DNA from: Nemania diffusa
Taxonomy: Eukaryota; Ascomycota; Sordariomycetes; Xylariales; Xylariaceae
Direction: 5' to 3'
Length of the DNA: 64,000 bases
Assembly (NCBI GenBank): GCA_038501195.1
Contig: JBBPUQ010000004.1
Span: 682,001 to 746,000 of the forward strand
Part shown: positions 37,701 to 53,214 of the stretch, one piece after another
Layout: each line of letters begins with the position of its first letter
Position numbering within the stretch: the stretch's first letter is position 1
Program-made: the position numbers and the translations under genes
The notes under the pieces: model-generated
Database searches by the model: none
What the model was told of the DNA's origin: nothing
The model's input: the letters and a program-made list of their open reading frames with translations, nothing else

Positions 37701-40068
37701 TAAAAACAAAGTTAATATATTTAAAATATAAAATTTAATCAGTTTAATTAATATTAAAATTGTTATAATATTTATAATTTTAAAGTTTTTAATATTATTA
37801 AATTAAATTGCTATATTATTTAAAATTTAGTTTATTTATATAAAAAAGTTTTTTTATATAAAAGTTTTAATTTAAGTTTTTTTAATAGTTAAAACTTTAG
37901 CTATATTAATATTTTATAAAATATTTTAATATTTTATATTATATTAACTATTTAAATAAAAATTATTTAATATTAATATTTAGTTTTAAATATATATATT
38001 TTTTTCTATTATATAATAAAAATATATTAAATTTATTAAAAATTAAACTGTTTTATTTTTAGTTTTAAAATCTAAATTGTTATTAAATTTATTATTATAT
38101 AAAAAATCTTTATTATTTTTATAATTTAATATAAATATATTATATTTTTTATATAATAAAACTTTTTATTTTAAAATATTATATATAGCAAAATATTGCT
38201 TTTTTATTTTTAATTTTTTTTATTAGTTATAATTAATAAATTAACAATTAAGTTTTTTATAAATAAAATATTTTTTATTATTTTTATTATTTTTATTATT
38301 TTTATTATATAATTATTATAGTTTTTTATAAAAAAAATTTTTAAAGCTATAACTATATAATTGTTTTAAATATTTAATATTATATTATTTATTAATAAAA
38401 TAAATATTTGTTATATAATAGTAGTTTATTTTTCGATTAAAAAAAACTTATAGTATTATTTATAAATTAAAAAATAAAGCTTTATATATAAATTTTTAAC
38501 TAATTAAAATAAGTTTAAATTTAAATATATTAAAATATATTTATATAACTGTTATATAAAATAATATTTTTTTATAATAATTAAGTTTTAAAATATATTA
38601 TATAAATTAAAATTTATTAATTATAATTTCTAATATTTTAAATATTATTTTTATTAAATTATTTTATTTTATTTATATAAAAATAATAATAGTTTAATTA
38701 ATTTAATATTAATTATAATTAATTATTATATTAAAATAATTATTAAATATTATATAAATTTCGTTTTATTTATATATTAAATTAATATAGTTAAAATAAT
38801 ACTGTTTAATTTTTTCTTTTAATATAAAAAAAAATATTATATAATATTATTTTTTAATAATTTTAAATTAACAATATATTAAAATAAAAATTTAAACTTT
38901 GTTATATAATATATTATATAGTTTATTACTATAGTTTTAGTTAAATTGCTATATTTTAGTAAATATAATAAATTAAGCTGTTTTAATTAAATTATTATAA
39001 ATAATTTAAATAAAAAAAAATTTATATAATTAATTTTTATATATAAATAAAAGCGCAGAATATATAGTAAAAATCTCAAAAGTAAATATAAATTTTTAAG
39101 TTTTTATTTATACAAAAAAAAAAAATATTTAATTATTTGTACTAAATATTAAAATATATATTAATATTGTTAGCTTTAATATAATTAGTTATAATATTAA
39201 ATAGTTTGTTTATATAACTAAAAATTTTAATATATTTACTAATATAAATATTAAAACTATTTATATAAATATATTATTGTTTAAGTTTTTATTATTTTTG
39301 TTTATATATTTTTTAATAATATATAAAAGTTTGTTTTTAAATTATTTTCTATATATTTTAATATTTTTATTACTTTTAGCAATAGCAATAAATTTTTTTT
39401 AAAATATATAATTAATATTTATTAATATTAGTTTTATTTAGCTATTAAAATTTATTTTAAACATTTATATAAACTGTTTATTTTCGATTTTTAATTATAT
39501 ATAGTTTTATAAATATTTTGTAAAATATATTATTAATTATAAAAGTTCAATAAATTAGTCGGAATTAATAGTTATATTTTAATATTTAAAATCGGTTTGT
39601 TTTTTTTAAACTTTTATTTAAATATTGCTACTTTTAGCTATATTTATATATATAAATTTATTTTTATTATATAAAGCTGCTAATTTATTGTTTTAAGTTT
39701 GTTTAATTGTTATAGTTATAACTATTATAGTTATTTTTATTATAAATGCTAATATAGTTATAAAAAATAATAAAATAAAAAAAATAAAATAAATAAAATA
39801 ATCAAAAAAATAAATATATAAAATAGTTTATAGTTTTATTAATTTTTATATAAAAATAATTAAGCTATTATATAAAATTAATTTTAATTTTAAAATATTT
39901 AAATCTTTTTTGTTTAATAATTAATTTAATATATTTTTAGCTAATCGATATAAATAATAGATTATTTTTTATATAAAAAAAAAAAATATAAAAGCTATTT
40001 TTAATAATAGCTAGTTTTTGCTTTTTTATTTTATTAATTTATAATTATATTTTATAATTACTAATTAA

Positions 40069-40376
40069 TATTAATAAAACTTTATATATATATATATATA
40101 AAAAGATTTAAAATAATTTATAAAATTTAAGGTTTATTTCTAAATTTTAAAGTTTTATATTAATTTATATATATATTTTATAAAAAAAAATACAATTAAA
40201 AAAGTTATATACAAGTTATTTATATATATATATATATAAAATTTATAAGTTGTATAAATCTTAATAAGTTTTTATATTTTTTATTTATTTAGTTATTTAA
40301 TAAAGATCTTAGTTTAAATTTTAGTTATATATATCTAGTATATATATACAAGTTTTATTAAATCATTGGTTTAATA
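40069..40376. repeat. LTR of element A copy 2, right
   Basis: 308 bp. It keeps a few C/G bases lost in the other copies (for example AATCATTGGTTTAATA at its end). Confidence 0.9.
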
Positions 40377-42402
40377 TTTACAAAATTAAATTTATATTAA
40401 AAAAGTAATATTAAATATTTAAATATTTTCATTTTAAATATACCTTTAAATAGTTATTACATTTTAATTAAAACTTTATTTAATTAAATAAAAGTTTTAA
40501 TTTTATAAAATTAATATTTTATATATTATAATTAAAAATATAAAAATAGTAAATATTTTTATAAATTTAACTTTAAATAAATTAATATAATTTATATTAA
40601 TATTATTTTTATTTAAATTATAAAGTTTAAATAAATATAAACTATATTAAAAAAAAACTAAAAAATATTGTTTAAAATAATTAAATTGTTATTTTAAAAT
40701 AAATTTATATATTAATATTAAATATAAATAAATATAAAAAAATACTATTTAATTTTTTATAAAAACTATTAAAAAAAAACTTTTTTTTTATAAACTATAT
40801 AATAATAAATAATAAATTTATTTTATTAATAAAAGTATTAATTAATATAAAAATAAATATATATTTATTAATTAAATTAAAATTTGCTATAAAGATTTTA
40901 AAATATTTAAAATTTAAAACAATTATAAAATTTATATTATTTTAAATAATAAATTATAATAAAAAAGCTATATAAACTATTAATATTATTTTAAAAATAT
41001 ATTTTTATATATAAAACAAAATAATTTTAAATATATTTTTATTAATAATAAATATAAAATATAATATTATTATAAAAAAGAAATATTTAAATTATTATAA
41101 TATTTTAATAAATAATAAAAAAAAAAAGCTATTATTTTTTAATAATTAAAAATTAAAATATTAAATTTTTAAAATTTTAATAAATAATATAAAAGATTTA
41201 ATTATTAATTTTAATTATTAACAAAATATAAATTATTAATAAAAATTAATAAATATAAAAAAAAAAAAAAAAAAAAACTAAATATATAAATTAAATATAT
41301 TAAAAAAAAAAAAAAAAAAAAAAATATAAAAATTAAATTTAAAAAGATTTACTTTTATATTAATAAATTTAAATATTAAAAAAAACAAATAAAAATTATT
41401 TAAAAAAAAAGTTTTTAATTATTTTTTAATTATTTATTTTAATTTTATAACTTTTATAAACTAGTTTTAATATAAATAAAAACTATTTATAGCAAAAAAT
41501 ATAATATATAAAATATATTTTAAAAAAAAAAGCTTATAAAAATAACTTAGATTTTTATATTTTTTAATAAAAAAAAAACATAAAAACTATAAATTAAAAA
41601 TAAAATATAATTAATATAACTTATATTAATTATAAAAAAATATAATTAAATAATATAAATATTAATTAATTTAAATTAATATTATTAATATTATAAAATT
41701 TAATATAATAATAAAACAAAAAAATATTATTTTATATAATATAATTTTATTATATAAATTAAATTAAATAATTTTTTAAAAAAAATATAAAAAATTAATA
41801 AAAAATAAAAAAAAATTAATAAAAACAATATTATATATAATATTTAAAAAATATTATAAATATTTCGATATATTTAATAAAGTAATTTTAAATAACTTTT
41901 TTTTATATTGTTTAAATATTAATTATTAAATTATTATTAATAAATTTTTTAAAACTTTTTTAAAATATAATATATTATATGAAATATTATTAAAAAAAGC
42001 AAAAATATATTAAAAAATATATTAATAATAATTTAACAACAGATTTTATTAAATTAATAATAATATTATAAATAATACTAGTTTTATTTATTAAAAAAAA
42101 ACGATTTTTTATAATTATATATAAATTATAAAAAGTTAAATTTAATTATTTAAAAAAATAAATATTTTTTATTTTTAATTAATAAAACTTTAATTAAAAT
42201 ATTTTAAATTAAAATTTATATAAAAATAAATATTTAATAAATTTTTTATTATATTTAAATATTTAAAAAAAATAAATTATTAATAGTTTTTTAAATAAAA
42301 TATAAAATTTATTAATTTAAAATATTTTTATTTAAATTAATAAATAAATTTATAATGTTTTAATATTATATAAATAATATATTAAAAAATTATTTAAATA
42401 TT

Positions 42403-42560
42403 TTTTATATAATATATATTAATAATATATTAATTTATTTTAATAATAAATTAAAATATAAATATTATATTAATAAAATATTAGCTTATTTAAAAAAAAA
42501 CTAAATTATAAACTAATTTTAAAAAATATAAATTTTATATAATAAAAACTAAGTTTTAAA
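42403..42560 (+). pseudogene. Decayed reverse-transcriptase core of element B
   Basis: From 42403 the plus strand reads FYIIYINNILIYF, matching the Ty3/gypsy RT active-site block (YIDDILIY) with both Asp codons GAT changed to AAT, as RIP on the opposite strand would do. Further along, INKILAYLKKN (about 42460-42500) matches the conserved segment after the active site. Stops occur where TGG or CAA codons are expected. The gene is dead, but this fixes the family and strand of element B. Confidence 0.8.
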
Positions 42561-43431
42561 ATTTATTATAAAAATATATAAAATAAAAATTAATTTAAAT
42601 AAAATAAAAATTATATATTATTAAATTTTATTTTGTAATAAAAAAAAAATATTTTTTAAAAAAATATAATTATTTTTAAACTTTTATAACTTTTATAAAA
42701 AGTTTATAAATAAATATAAATAAATTATAAAATTATTTATTAACTTTATATATATTAATATAATATTTTAATAAATTTTAAAATATTAAAAAATATTTAA
42801 AGCTTTATAAATAATTTTAATAAATATATTTATTTTATATTATTTTTTTTATAATATTAAAATTATAATAAAAATTAACTTTTTTAATAAAATAATATTA
42901 AATATATTATTTTAAAAAAATAGTTTAAAAAATTTATAAAAATTAATAGCTTTTTTTTAAAAAATATTTTATAATATAAAACTTAATTATAAAATATATA
43001 ATAAAAAAATATTAATAGTTATAAAAAAAGTATTATATAAAAAAACAAAACTTATTAATATATAACGCTTTTTTATAATTTTAATATATTATATAATTTT
43101 AAAATATTTTAATATAAAAAAAATGTTAAATTTTTAATAAATAAAATAAATAAAATTTATAAATTATTATTATTTTATAATTATATATTGTTTAAATTTA
43201 AAAAATATTATTGTTAATATTTTTTTAAAGTTTTTAAAAAATATAAAAATATAAAAAAAAAAAACAAATAAAAAACAATAGTTTTATTTAAATTAATAAC
43301 TTTTTTAAAAAAAACTTTTTAATAGTTTATAATAATATATATATTAAAAAATAACATTATATTTTTATTAATTTTTAAAATATTATTAATTAATTTAGTT
43401 TTAAAAACTAATAAAATAATAAAGTTTATTA

Positions 43432-43640
43432 TAAATAGTGTTTATATTTAAGTTTGTAAAAGTATAATATAGATTAAAAAAAGTAGACCTGCAAAGTTAA
43501 GTCAAAGAAAAAAACCTAAGAGCTTCTTTTATTTATTTAATTTACTAATATAAAGTAGTTTTAAATAAAACTAGTGCTAAAAATATATACAAAGTGGTTT
43601 TAAAAAATTTATTTTTTAAAATCTCTATATTTATTTATAT
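43432..43640 (+). repeat. Best-preserved copy of the dispersed 200-bp module
   Basis: Copy (e) of the module seen at 7092-7280, 9640-9850, 17452-17660 and 17928-18143. It keeps many C and G bases (for example AAAGTAGACCTGCAAAG, AAAACCTAAGAGCTTC) that are T or A in the other copies, so it is younger or escaped mutation. It lies inside element B downstream of the RT relic. It could be a solo LTR or MITE; no coding capacity. Confidence 0.75.
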
Positions 43641-45431
43641 TATAAAATTAATAAAAGTTTAATTAAATATAAAAAAAAAGTTTATATTAATTAAAATTTA
43701 AATTAAATAATATTAAATTATTTAAAATTATATAAAAAATATTTAATAGTATTAAATATTAATTATTTATATATTAAATTAATTAAAAAAAAATATATTT
43801 GATTAATTATTATATATTTAAAAAAAAAATAAAACAAAAGTTTTAATAACTTAAAAATATTAATAATTTAAAATTTATAAAAAAATAAATTAATATATAA
43901 TAAACTATTTATATAAAATAATTAAAACTTTAAAAAATAAAATATTAAAAAAATTGAAATTTTTAAAAGTATTAAAATATATATAAAAATATATAATAAT
44001 AAATTTAAAATATTTTTTTTTAATAATAATAAAAATAATATAACTTTTTATATAATTAATAAATTATTTAAATTTATATAAATTATAGTTTATAAAAATA
44101 TAATAACTATAAAATAAACTATAAAAATATATTATAATAAATTATATTAAATATATAATTAATTAAAAAATTTTATTAATAATTATAGTTTTTAATTTAT
44201 AATTAAATTTATAAATAAACTATTTTAAATTTATAAATAAAAACTAAATTTTTTTTTTATTAATTATAAATAAATTATTAAATAAATAAAAATTATATAT
44301 TAATAAATAAATTAAAAATTATAGTTTTTTATTAATTATTTTTAAAAAAATTAATTTAAAATATTATTAATATTAAATATAATATAAATATTATTATTAT
44401 ATAAATTATTAGAAAATTTATTTTTATATAAAATATTAATTAATTAAATTATAAAAATAACATTTAATTAAAAAACTAAAATAAAAAAATTAATATTTAA
44501 ATTAATAAAAAAAGTTAAATTATAAAAAAATATAAAACTTTATAATTAAAATATATAAATATATAATAATAACAAAATAATAAATATTTTAAATTTAATA
44601 AAAAATAATTAATTAAATTAATAAATATTAATAAAATTTAAACTTTTTAATAAAAAATCAAATATATATTTTATAAAAAAAAACTAAATAAATAAATTAA
44701 TTTAATAATAAATTAAATTATTTAATAATAAAAATATATTATAAAATTATTAATAATAATAAAAAAAATACTTTTAAATTTTATTTATTAAATTTTTTAA
44801 AAAAATTTTAATAGTTTTATATAAATTAATTATATAAATATTTAAAAAATTTATTTTTAAAATAAAATTTTAAATATTTAAAAAAAAAAGTTATAAATTT
44901 TAAATATAATAAAAAAAAATAAAAAATCGAAAAAGTTTTATTATTATATATTAAATTAAACAAATTTATTATAAAATAATGTAAAAAAAATAAAATTATA
45001 ATAATTAATAATATTTAATAAATATTTTAAAAAACTTTTTAATATATTTATAAATATTTTATAATTAAAACTTTAATATAAAAAGTTTTTTAATAAAATT
45101 ATTAAAATAAAAAAAAATAAAATAAAAAAAAATATTTATAAAAAAATATTTTAATAATAACAAAATTAATATAAAAAAAAATATTATATATATAAAAAAT
45201 AAAAAAGTTTTTAAATATATATATAATATTATATAAAAATTAATAATTTTATTAAATTAATTATTAATATATTAAAAAAATAATAAAAATTAAAAGTTTT
45301 TATATATAAATTAATTATATATATTAAAAATATTTTTTTATTATTTAAAAATATTAATTTATAAAAAGTTTATAGTTTAAATATTTGTTATAATAAAAAT
45401 TTAAATTAAGTTTTTTTTATATAAAAAAAAT

Positions 45432-45737
45432 TATTATAAATTATATTTATATTTAAATAAATAAATTTTAAAAGTAATTAATATATATAATATAATTAAT
45501 AAATAATTAAAATAATTAAATAAATTTTATTATTTATTAAAAATAATAAATTTATTAAAAATTAAATAAAATAATAAATATAAAAAAATAAAAATAATAA
45601 ATAAAAAAATATTTATATAAATATATTAATTTAATTCAAAAAGTTAAATTTATTTTTTAATTTTTTTAATTTTAGTTTTTTTTTAAAATATATAATATTA
45701 TTTAGTTTTTAAATTTATTACTAATATTATATTTATT
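45432..45737 (+). repeat. LTR of element B, right
   Basis: Partner of 32496-32803. Its end abuts the start of the left LTR of element C, so C inserted at or beside the end of B. Confidence 0.8.
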
Positions 45738-45881
45738 GTTATATATTAATATTTGTAAAAAATAAAACTATTAATTAAATAATTTAATTATATATAAAAA
45801 TTTAAATATAAAAAAAAAAAAAAACAGAAAATTTAGCTAGTATAAAGTAATAAAAATAAATAATATATAAACTATTTAAAG
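45737..45881. repeat. Left LTR of element C, first part
   Basis: It aligns with 62749-62896. It ends in ATTTAAAG (45874-45881), the left copy of the 8-bp hAT target duplication. Confidence 0.85.
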
Positions 45882-46105
45882 CAGGGTTGTGATTTGAGTT
45901 ATTTAAACTTGAGTTTGAGTTTAAAATTTAAGTTTGAGTTAGTTATTAACTAAACTTAAACTTAACTAAGTTAGTTAGTTAGCAAACTTAAACTTAATTA
46001 AGTTAGTTAATTAATAAACTTAAACTTAATTAAGTTAGTTATTTAGTAAACTTAAACTAACTTAATTAAGTTTTAAGTTAATTAGTTAAAACTTAAAACT
46101 CAAAA
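45882..46105. repeat. hAT left terminus and subterminal repeats
   Basis: After the terminal repeat come several copies of the motif TTAGTTAGTTARCAAACTTAA (45945-46035), each containing AAGTTTAAGTT-type near-palindromes. hAT transposases bind subterminal repeats of this kind. The right end (54950-55191) has the same layout inverted. Confidence 0.8.
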
Positions 46106-46360
46106 ATAAAAACTATATATAAATTTTACTATATATATAAAAATAATTAAAAAAAATAAAAATAAAAATATATTTAAATATATATTATATTAATTTATAT
46201 TCTTTATATTATTATTGTTTTATTAAATAATTACATTAATTTAAAAATTAATTAAACTTTAAAGATTTAAATTTATATATATAAATATAAAATATAATAA
46301 ATTAATATAATATAATATTTTTATAACATTTATATTTTTATATTTTTATAATATAATATA

Positions 46361-46460
46361 TTATTATATTATTATATTATTATATTATTATATTATTATA
46401 TTATTATATTATTATATTATTATATTATTATATTATTATATTATTATATTATTATATTAT
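46361..46460. repeat. Octamer microsatellite (TTATTATA)n
   Basis: About twelve perfect tandem copies of TTATTATA. A shorter, broken run of the same unit lies near 47930-47990. Confidence 0.9.
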
Positions 46461-46746
46461 AAACTTGTGATTTTATTTAATACTTTTTATTTGTATTTTT
46501 ATTTATAGTCATTTATTTTTATTTTTATTTTAAATAATAAACTAATTTATTTAAGTAAATAATATTAAACAAAACTTAAAAATTTATAATTTAATATAAA
46601 TATATTAATAATTATATTTATGTTTTAAAAATTAAGTTTTTAAAATTTTAATATTTATATAGTTTTATAATTATTTATAAATTATATTTAAAACTTAATA
46701 TTTAACATTAAATTTTAAATTATTAAAATAGTTTTAATAAATTTTA

Positions 46747-46985
46747 AAAAATAATAATAAATTCAAACTTATTTTTAACGTTATAATAATATAAAGTTTA
46801 TATTTTTAGCTTTAATATTATTTAAATAAATAATTATATTAAATATATTAAACAAAACGTTTTAGTTATATTTTTAAAGTTTATTTTATTTATAATAATT
46901 AATTATATTTTTATTATTATAGCTAAAAATATAAACTTTATATTGTTATAAAGTTAAAAATAAACTTAATTTTATTATTATTTCG
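46747..46985. mobile_element. Foldback/MITE-like element inside the hAT
   Basis: Arms of about 65 bp (46747-46811 and 46921-46985) are inverted copies. The core AGCTAAAAATATAAACTTTA at 46921 is complementary to the end of the left arm. The spacer is about 110 bp. Mismatches between the arms are few. No coding capacity; a target duplication could not be resolved. Confidence 0.7.
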
Positions 46986-47288
46986 TTATATATTTAATTT
47001 TTTTATTTTTTATAAGTTATATTGTTTTAAAAAGATTTAAATTTTAATATATTTATTTTAAACTTAATTAAATATAAGTTTAATAGTTAGCAAATTTAAA
47101 CTTAAATTATAATATATAATAATAATAATATATAATGTTTTATATATAAATAATTAATAATAAAAAAAATATATAAAAAATATTAAAATTATAATATAAT
47201 ATTTAATATAAATATAATTTATTATATTATTTATTTTATTAAAAAAAAGTTAAAAAGCTATATTTTTAAAAAGATTTAAAAATATAGT

Positions 47289-47324
47289 AGCTTTTTACGA
47301 ATGTTGTAGCGTTTGTAAAAAGCT
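47289..47324. other. Perfect 10-bp hairpin next to the tRNA-like relic
   Basis: AGCTTTTTAC (47289-47298) is exactly complementary to GTAAAAAGCT (47315-47324), with a 16-nt loop. It lies 8 bp beyond the 3' end of the tRNA-like sequence on the same strand and keeps CG dinucleotides in the loop, in a region otherwise poor in them. Confidence 0.7.
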
Positions 47325-47332
47325 ATTATAAT

Positions 47333-47401
47333 GCTTTAGTTAAAAATCGAACTTAAAACTTTTAAATAAATCTTAAAGAGTTATTACTATATTACTAAGG
47401 C
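47333..47401 (-). pseudogene. tRNA-like relic
   Basis: On the minus strand, GCCTTAG and CTAAAGC can pair as a 7-bp acceptor stem (one mismatch). TAATATAGTAATAACTC resembles the D arm/box A. TTTAA..TTAAA can form the anticodon stem, and TTAAGTTCGATTTTTAA forms a T arm with the invariant TTCGA (box B). Length is 69 nt, slightly short. Several positions look like RIP transitions. The base before the presumed anticodon is not T, so I assign no isotype. It could be the head of a tRNA-derived SINE or a tRNA gene carried by the transposon. Confidence 0.6.
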
Positions 47402-48559
47402 TTATTATTATTATATACTATGTTTTTTATTATTATAAAGTTAGTTTTTTTAAATAAAAACTTTAAAAAAAAAACGAAAAAAGCACTTTTTATTAAATTT
47501 TAGTTTTTATATTAAATTAATATTAAAAATAATATATTAAATAAAGAATTATATTATTATAATATTATTATAAAACTTGTTTTTTTTTTAATTTTTAAAT
47601 TATAATAATATTAATTATATTAACATTTATATATTAATAATATTAACAAAAACAAGCTTTTAACTATATTAATAATATATTAATAATTTAATAAGTAATT
47701 TATATATATTATAAATATTATTTTTTAAAAAAATTAATTTATAAATTTTAATTATTAGAAATATATAATATAAAATATTGTTTTTATAACTTATTTACTG
47801 CTTTAATATATATTATAATTTTATAATATAATTTTGTTATAACATTTATATTTTTATATTAAATTTATATTTAAAATTATAATTTAAATTATTTAAAAAA
47901 TAAAAATACTTTATATATTTTTATAATATAATATATTATTATATTATTATAATATTATATTTTTATATAATATATTATTATATTATTATATCATATAAAA
48001 TGTAAATATTATAAATTATTTTATAAATTATATAATATTTATTTTTTTATTTATTATATTTTTTTAAATTATAAATTTTCGAAATTATTTTATTATATAT
48101 AAAATTTTTTATTTATTTAAATATATTATATTATTAATTTGTTATTATTAACAAAAATAATTATAGTTAAATTTTTTATTTATTTTTAACTTTATATATA
48201 TTATATATATATATATTAATTTATTATAAATTAATATATTATAATTTATATTATTATTATATTATAGTTTATTATTATTTATTTAAATTTATTTATAGTG
48301 ACTTTAAATAAATAATATAAATTTAATATTATTTAAAATTTATAATTAATTTAAAATAATAGTTTTAAGTTTTAATTTTTAACTTTTAAATTTTTTTTTA
48401 ATTTTATATATGCTATATATTATTATATATTTAAATAAAAAATAACTAACAATAGTAATAAATAAAAAAAATATATAATAAAAATCTACTTTTATTTTTG
48501 ATTATTATTTTTGTTATTTTTGCTTTTTTTACTGTTTATTTTTTTGTTTTTTTTATATT

Positions 48560-50790
<2,231 letters not shown>

Positions 50791-51039
50791 TATATATATA
50801 TTATTATATAAATATAATAATAAAAATATAATAATAAAAGCTAAAAAAGCAGTAGTAAAAGTGTAAATATAAAGTAGTAGCAAAAGTAGTACTAATAAAA
50901 TAATCTTAGAATGCTTTAAAAAAAATAAAAACAAAATAATAATAAAGTTAACAATATATATAACTAATATTAATTAATAAAAATAAATTATAGCTAATTA
51001 TTCTATAAAATCAAATAATTCAAATTAAAATAATTACTA

Positions 51040-51950
51040 ATTATTAAATAGTAATAATGTTTATTAAATATAACGCAATATTAAGCAATATAAAATAAGC
51101 TATGCAAAATAAATAATTAATAATACTAGTAAAATAATTATACAATAGTAATATTATTAATAAAATTTACTAAATATAACATAATATTAAATAATATAAA
51201 ATAAGCGATACAAAATAAGCAATTAATAATACTAGTAAAATAATTACACAATAGTAATATTATTAATAATATTTACTAAATATAACATAATACTAAGCAA
51301 TATAAAATAAGCTATGTAAAATAAGCAATTAATAATACTAGTAAAATAATTACGCAATAGTAATATTATTAATAAAATTTATTAAATATAACATAATATT
51401 AAGCAATATAAAATAAGCTATGTAAAATAAGCAATTAATAATACTAGTAAAATAATTATGTAATAGTAATATTATTAATAAAATTTATTAAATATAACGC
51501 AATACTAAGTAATATAAAATAAGCTATGCAAAATAAGCAATTAATAATATTAGTAAAATAATTATGCAATAGTAATATTATTAATAATATTTACTAAATA
51601 TAACGCAATATTAAGCAATATAAAATAAGCTATGCAAAATAAGCAATTAATAATAGTATTAAAATAATCACGCAGTAGTAATATTATTTATAATACTATT
51701 AAAATAATTACGCAATAGTAATATTATTAATAATATTTATTAAATATAACGCAATATTAAGTAATATAAAATAAGCTATACAAAATAAGCAATTAATAAT
51801 ATTAGTAAAATAATCACGCAATAGTAATATTATTAATAATATTTACTAAATATAACGTAATATTAAATAATATAAAATAAGCTATGTAAAATAAACAATT
51901 AATAATATGATAAAAATAATTAGTTAATAGTAATATTATTAATAATATAA
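51040..51950. repeat. Tandem array, unit about 106 bp, eight copies
   Basis: The landmark AAGCTATGCAAAATAAGCAA recurs at about 51097, 51203, 51309, 51416, 51521, 51628, 51773 and 51880. Spacing is 105-107 bp, except one 145-bp interval that contains an extra partial unit. Copies differ mainly by transitions. The array lies just upstream of the transposase start, between it and the right end of the hAT. Confidence 0.9.
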
Positions 51951-52340
51951 CTTAAACGGGTTATAATTTGTAATTAATTAAATAGTGTTTATTTTATATA
52001 TATTGTTGATTTTTTTTCTTTTTATTTATTTGTTTTTTTTTACCAAGCTATTATTTACTACATTTAATTTACTTTGTTTTATATTTATTACTTAGCTTTT
52101 TATTTAGCCTTTTAAATATTTTACTTCTTTTTATATTTTATATTTCTTTAGAACTTTAATTTTATTATATGCATTATTATACTATTTTAAAAATTTACTT
52201 TAATTTTTACGTTTATTATATAGCTTTATTTATTATATATTTACTTTAACAATAGTAGCTATAATATTATAATGTTTAATATTATATTTATAATAAGTTA
52301 TTTTTATTTTATATTATTATTATATTTTATTAACTGAATT

Positions 52341-53040
52341 AGAAAATAATTATAGTTTTATATATAATATAAAACTGTTTTTATTAAATAAACTTTATAC
52401 AACAAGTAAGTAACTATATATATTTTTTTTAAACAAAAACAATATATAATACTAATTTGAAAATAGAAAATAATTATAGTTTTATATATAATATAAAACT
52501 GTTTTTATTAAACAAACTTTATATAACAAGTAAATAACTATATATATTTTTTTTAAACAAAAATAGTATATAATATTAATTTGAAAATAGAAAATAATTA
52601 TAGTTTTATATATAATATAAAACTGTTTTTATTAAACAAACTTTATATAACAAGTAAGTCACTATATATATTTTTTTTAAACAAAAATAATATATAATAC
52701 TAATTTAAAAATAGAAAATAATTATAGTTTTATATATAATATAAAACTGTTTTTATTAAATAAACTTTATATAACAAGTAAGTTATTATATATATTTTTT
52801 TAAACAAAAACAGTATATAATACTAATTTAAAAATAGAAAATAATTATAGTTTTATATATAATATAAAACTGTTTTTATTAAATAAACTTTATATAATGA
52901 TTAAATAAATATATTTATTTTTATAACAAAATATATTATATAATAATAACTTAAAAATAAAAAATTAATATAAGTTTATAAATATTATTATTATATAATA
53001 TAAAACTTTTTTATATAAAACAATTTAATATAATAAATAA
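52341..53040. repeat. Tandem array, unit 124 bp, five clear copies plus a decayed one
   Basis: AGAAAATAATTATAG starts copies at 52341, 52465, 52589, 52713 and 52836, a spacing of 123-124 bp. The unit includes ATATAAAACTGTTTTTATTA and AACAAGTAAGTAACTA. A sixth, more diverged copy runs to about 53040. Confidence 0.9.
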
Positions 53041-53214
53041 ATAAATTTATTTATATTTATAAATATATATTTTATATAAAATTAATAGTTAAATAAAAAA
53101 TAATTATATAAAATAAAGTTAAAATATAAAATAAATATATAATTATAAATATATTTTATAATAAATAATTAAAATATAATAAATTAATAATAACTATATT
53201 GTATATATTTAAAT

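Larger units (their letters stand above)
34485..40376 (-). mobile_element. LTR retrotransposon A, copy 2, nested in element B
   Basis: LTRs at 34485-34794 and 40069-40376 bound a 5.9-kb copy of the element at 1274-7083, in the same orientation on the chromosome. Flanking 5-mers are CTTAC (34480-34484) and TTTAC (40377-40381), a target duplication with one C-to-T change. The left LTR starts TATTAGTAGAAC, closest to an original TG start. Internal sequence aligns with copy 1 from end to end with mostly transitional differences, so the pair could be used to infer the unmutated family. No intact frame remains. Confidence 0.9.
32496..45737 (+). mobile_element. Ty3/gypsy LTR retrotransposon B, interrupted by element A2
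   Basis: Direct repeats of about 307 bp (32496-32803 and 45432 to about 45737) flank 13.2 kb, of which 5.9 kb is the inserted element A2. Removing A2 leaves about 7.3 kb, a normal size for a gypsy element. Both outer flanks carry ATTGTT (32489-32494 and 45735-45740), compatible with a 5-bp target duplication, but the exact LTR ends are uncertain by a few bases. A purine run precedes the right LTR, suiting plus orientation. A recognisable reverse-transcriptase core at about 42403-42500 is also on the plus strand. All coding regions are broken by stops. Confidence 0.85.

Noticed and set aside
50791..50934. Upstream extension of the first transposase exon
   Set aside because: Residues before the Met at 50790 are hydrophobic low-complexity sequence typical of AT-rich DNA; the better start is 50788-50790.
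51040..51950. CRISPR-like array
   Set aside because: Units are contiguous 106-bp tandem repeats with no unique spacers, in a eukaryotic transposon.
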